A DNA stretch of 64,000 bases, taken from NCBI RefSeq assembly GCF_900215465.1, contig NZ_OBEH01000008.1:62001-126000 (forward strand), in the 5' to 3' direction. Made by a program: the position numbers and the translations under genes. This document shows, in pieces, positions 61,356 through 64,000 of this stretch. Within the stretch, counting starts at the first letter, position 1. The number at the start of each line of letters is the position of its first letter. This DNA is from Flagellimonas pacifica (GTDB lineage Bacteria > Bacteroidota > Bacteroidia > Flavobacteriales > Flavobacteriaceae). The notes beneath the pieces are model-generated. The model was not told the DNA's origin and searched no databases. It saw only the letters and a program-made list of their open reading frames with translations.

Positions 61356-62948
61356 TTATTCGGTAATTTCTGAAGTAAAACGGAGCTTCACCGATGGATA
61401 CTTCTGCTGCGTCATTTGAAGTGAGAAAGCCGAATCAGCCAAAAACACTAATTGTTCACGTTTATCCGTTGCCAAAAACTTTTGTTTTACCCTTTTGAAT
61501 TCTTTGAATTCTTCATTGTTTGGATCATCGGCATCTACCCAACAAGCCTTATATACAGGAAAGTTTTCATAGGTACATTTGGCTCCATATTCATGCTCCA
61601 ATCGGTATTGGATTACCTCATATTGCAGAGCGCCAACAGTTCCAATCACCTTTCTGCCATTCAATTCCAAGGTGAACAATTGAGCCACACCTTCATCCAT
61701 CAACTGATCAATACCCTTATAAAGCTGTTTAGCCTTCATTGGGTCAGCATTGTTTATATACCTAAAATGTTCAGGTGAAAAGCTGGGGATTCCCTTGTAA
61801 TTTAATTTTTCACCATTGGTCAAGGTATCTCCAATTTTAAAATTTCCCGTATCATGAAGCCCTACAATGTCACCCGGATAAGAGATGTCTACAATTTCTT
61901 TCTTTTCAGCAAAAAAGGCATTTGGGCTGGAGAATTTTAAATTTTTGTTGTGTCTTACATGCAGATAGGGTTTATTGCGTTCAAAAGTCCCAGATACAAT
62001 TTTAATAAAAGCCAGGCGATCTCTGTGCTTAGGATCCATATTGGCATGGATTTTAAAGACGAATCCAGAAAAATCTTTTTCATCGGACTTAACCAAGCGT
62101 TCTTCAGCCATTTTTGGTCTTGGGGCAGGAGCAATATCAACAAAACAATCCAATAGCTCCCGTACACCAAAATTGTTCAGGGCAGATCCAAAGAAAACAG
62201 GTTGCTGACTCCCATTTAAGTATGCCTCTTTATCAAACTGGGGATAAACACCGTTAACAAGTTCTAGGTTATCTCTAAGTTCTTCTGCAGCAGATTCTCC
62301 TATAATATTCTCTAGTTCCGAATTTTCTACATCGTTAAAAGCAATGGTCTCTTCAATGTTTTGCTTGCTGTTGCCGCTAAAAAGATTGATGTTCTTTTCG
62401 TATATGTTATAGATACCCTTAAAATCATACCCCATTCCAATGGGAAAGCTTAATGGGGTTACCGATAGACCCAATTTTTGTTCAACTTCATCCAGAAGAT
62501 CAAAAGCATCCTTACCTTCTCGATCCAATTTGTTGATGAAAACAATCATAGGGATATTACGCATGCGACAAACCTCCACTAGTTTTTCGGTTTGTTCCTC
62601 CACACCTTTAGCAACGTCAATAACAACAATTACGCTATCTACAGCTGTCAATGTCCTAAAAGTATCCTCGGCAAAATCCTTGTGTCCAGGTGTATCTAAA
62701 ATGTTGATTTTTTTGTCATTGTAGATAAAAGCAAGAACAGAGGTTGCTACGGAAATTCCTCTTTGGCGTTCAATTTCCATAAAATCACTTGTAGCGGACT
62801 TTTTAATCTTGTTGTTCTTTACCGCGCCAGCTTCCTGTATGGCACCACCAAACAGTAATAATTTTTCTGTCAATGTCGTTTTCCCTGCATCGGGATGGGA
62901 GATTATCCCAAAAGTTCTACGCCTAGCTATTTCCTGAACAAAATCCAT
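61356..62948 (-). CDS. prfC: Peptide chain release factor 3
   Basis: Translational GTPase that recycles RF1/RF2 after termination. G1 GIISHPDAGKTTLTE, switch I RQRGISVATS, G3 DTPGHKDF, G4 NKLDRE; domain II and the RF3-type C-terminal domain follow (LQYEVIQYRLEHEYGAKCTYE). Length 530 is normal for RF3 and excludes EF-G. It stands alone, divergent from the TSP3-repeat gene across a 405-bp gap. Confidence 0.97.
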   Translation of the reverse strand: MDFVQEIARRRTFGIISHPDAGKTTLTEKLLLFGGAIQEAGAVKNNKIKKSATSDFMEIERQRGISVATSVLAFIYNDKKINILDTPGHKDFAEDTFRTLTAVDSVIVVIDVAKGVEEQTEKLVEVCRMRNIPMIVFINKLDREGKDAFDLLDEVEQKLGLSVTPLSFPIGMGYDFKGIYNIYEKNINLFSGNSKQNIEETIAFNDVENSELENIIGESAAEELRDNLELVNGVYPQFDKEAYLNGSQQPVFFGSALNNFGVRELLDCFVDIAPAPRPKMAEERLVKSDEKDFSGFVFKIHANMDPKHRDRLAFIKIVSGTFERNKPYLHVRHNKNLKFSSPNAFFAEKKEIVDISYPGDIVGLHDTGNFKIGDTLTNGEKLNYKGIPSFSPEHFRYINNADPMKAKQLYKGIDQLMDEGVAQLFTLELNGRKVIGTVGALQYEVIQYRLEHEYGAKCTYENFPVYKACWVDADDPNNEEFKEFKRVKQKFLATDKREQLVFLADSAFSLQMTQQKYPSVKLRFTSEITE

Positions 62949-63353
62949 CTACAAAAATTTCGCCAAAAATAGCGTAAATATCCCTTTTAGAACCCATAAT
63001 AATTCTTAACCCTTATTGTTAATAGAATTGGGAGAAAAAAAGCGAGTTTATGACCCAAGAAAACAAAAAGTAAAGTAATTTTCGTACAGTGGAGTTTTTT
63101 TGATTGTTTCCTTTACGGTAATCTTTTTATTAAAACTCAACGTATAAATAATATGGTTGATAATGATGAAGAATTTGCCTTTTGTCGATAAAAATAGGCG
63201 ATAAACCGTAAATGCTTTAATTATGCCGAAGAAGTTTATTTATCTAAGTTAAATTTACCGGATAAATAATTGCTTTAAACAAGAAAAGCCCCATTTTCTT
63301 GCACTTACGAGAACACTGATGCCATGGTGATTAGTTGACCAAAACTATCATTT
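62949..63353. other. 405-bp intergenic region upstream of the TSP3-repeat gene
   Basis: A/T-rich, no credible reading frame. It contains CGATAAAAATAGGC (63186-63199) followed by GATAAACCGT, a 14-nt match to 10209-10222 near the M14 peptidase/response regulator junction. No convincing TAnnTTTG box lies near the downstream ATG, so transcription of that gene may use another signal. Confidence 0.5.
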
Positions 63354-64000
63354 ATGGAAAATTTTACTTTCTTAAATCTTAAGAAAAGGGTTTTATACAT
63401 TCTTTTTTCGACATTAGGACTTGTCGTTTATCTAACAATGACCTCGTTTGATAAACCATCTCCCAATTTGAATTTAGAAACTTTCCTTTTTACGGATACC
63501 GATCAGGACGGTGTGCCTGACAACCAGGACATGGATTCGGATAACGATGGAATAATAGATACCGTTGAGGATAAGAATCTAGATGGAGATAATTGCTATT
63601 GGACCAATCCTACAGATACCGACGGAGATAAAATTCCGGATTATTTAGATATCGATTCAGATAACGATGGTGTCATAGACAATGTTGAAGCTCATGGAAG
63701 AAAAACATACGTTTCACCAAGTTGTATTGATGAGGACGGCAATGGACTTGATGATGCTTATGAAGAAACACCTGGGAGCTGTGGAGGTTTACTGCCGGAA
63801 GATACAGACCATGATAATGTTCCGGATTATTTGGATGTAGATTCAGATAATGATGGAATTATAGACAATGTAGAGGCGCAAACAACGGCTGATTTTATTG
63901 GTCTATCAGGAAAGGATTATAATGGCAATGGACTTGATGACGCCTACGAAGAATTGGGAGATGGTGTTTGCAATTACAACAGTAAAGAAGCTAAATATAA
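63354..64000 (+). CDS. TSP3-repeat calcium-binding surface protein (3' end outside window)
   Basis: An open frame from ATG 63354 to the window edge, 215 residues so far. A short N-terminus with one hydrophobic segment (about 12-31, VLYILFSTLGLVVYLTMTSF) looks like an export signal. Then come thrombospondin type 3 repeats, DTDxDxVPDxxDxDSDNDGIID-x-VE, three times (starting near residues 48, 87 and 144), with DxNGNGLDDAYEE-like linkers between. Each DxDxDG loop would bind calcium. In Flavobacteriaceae such repeats occur in very long proteins exported by the type IX system; the C-terminal sorting domain would be outside the window. Confidence 0.82.
   Translation, partial: MENFTFLNLKKRVLYILFSTLGLVVYLTMTSFDKPSPNLNLETFLFTDTDQDGVPDNQDMDSDNDGIIDTVEDKNLDGDNCYWTNPTDTDGDKIPDYLDIDSDNDGVIDNVEAHGRKTYVSPSCIDEDGNGLDDAYEETPGSCGGLLPEDTDHDNVPDYLDVDSDNDGIIDNVEAQTTADFIGLSGKDYNGNGLDDAYEELGDGVCNYNSKEAKY

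Overview
The window is a low-GC, gene-dense bacterial chromosome segment. The gene families and gene orders (trpEGDCFBA, ftsH-rsfS-birA, rplKAJL-rpoBC followed by a DUF3467 gene, PorX-like single-domain regulators, CarboxypepD_reg and TSP3-repeat surface proteins), the A/T-rich start regions without Shine-Dalgarno sequences, and the TAnnTTTG promoter boxes all point to Bacteroidota, family Flavobacteriaceae. A Muricauda-like marine genus is my guess from protein flavour only. No rRNA, prophage, CRISPR array or classical insertion sequence is visible.

Layout. 1-8.4 kb: a sterol-desaturase-type hydroxylase cut by the left edge, then a leftward lipid/quality-control block (acyl-CoA-binding protein, psd, cdsA, LUD protein, ftsH, rsfS), then birA, pyrE and a Nudix hydrolase. 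8.4-14.1 kb: M14 peptidase lipoprotein, PAS histidine kinase with response regulator, coaD, ddl. 14.2-20.8 kb: PASTA protein, rluD, yaaA, PEP carboxylase, a TPR membrane protein and a uracil-DNA-glycosylase-like protein. 20.8-28.3 kb is the least conserved part: two CarboxypepD_reg proteins, a DUF418 membrane protein, a lone receiver and an M20 peptidase. 28.3-35.3 kb: the complete tryptophan operon with a readable attenuator. 35.3-45.5 kb: YceI/nitroreductase/MarR operon, thioredoxin-like proteins, rhodanese, DinB, DUF2851, PspC, K+ channel, AGCS symporter, ComEA-like protein, acyl-CoA dehydrogenase. 45.5-60.8 kb: the translation/transcription core (rpsU, xerC, hpf, five tRNAs, tuf, secE, nusG, rplKAJL, rpoBC, DUF3467). 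60.8-64 kb: a small membrane protein, prfC, and the start of a calcium-binding TSP3-repeat surface protein cut by the right edge.

How things work together. The trp operon begins with a leader peptide containing three consecutive Trp codons and mutually exclusive RNA hairpins ending in a terminator, so Trp-tRNA supply should set read-through into trpE. Its genes abut or overlap except at two junctions, and exactly these two carry a related element: between trpB and trpA a small GIY-YIG nuclease gene tightly bracketed by two REP-like hairpins, and between trpG and trpD a 67-bp version with the same two hairpins and no gene. A degenerate single hairpin lies in the tRNA cluster. This nuclease-plus-hairpin unit is the best candidate for an undescribed mobile system here. 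Other notable points are the strong Shine-Dalgarno of rpsU in a lineage that mostly ignores such sites, a MarR-operator-like palindrome overlapping the marR promoter, divergent pyrE/Nudix start codons only 7 bp apart, and a promoter fused to a terminator ahead of the tRNA-tuf cluster.
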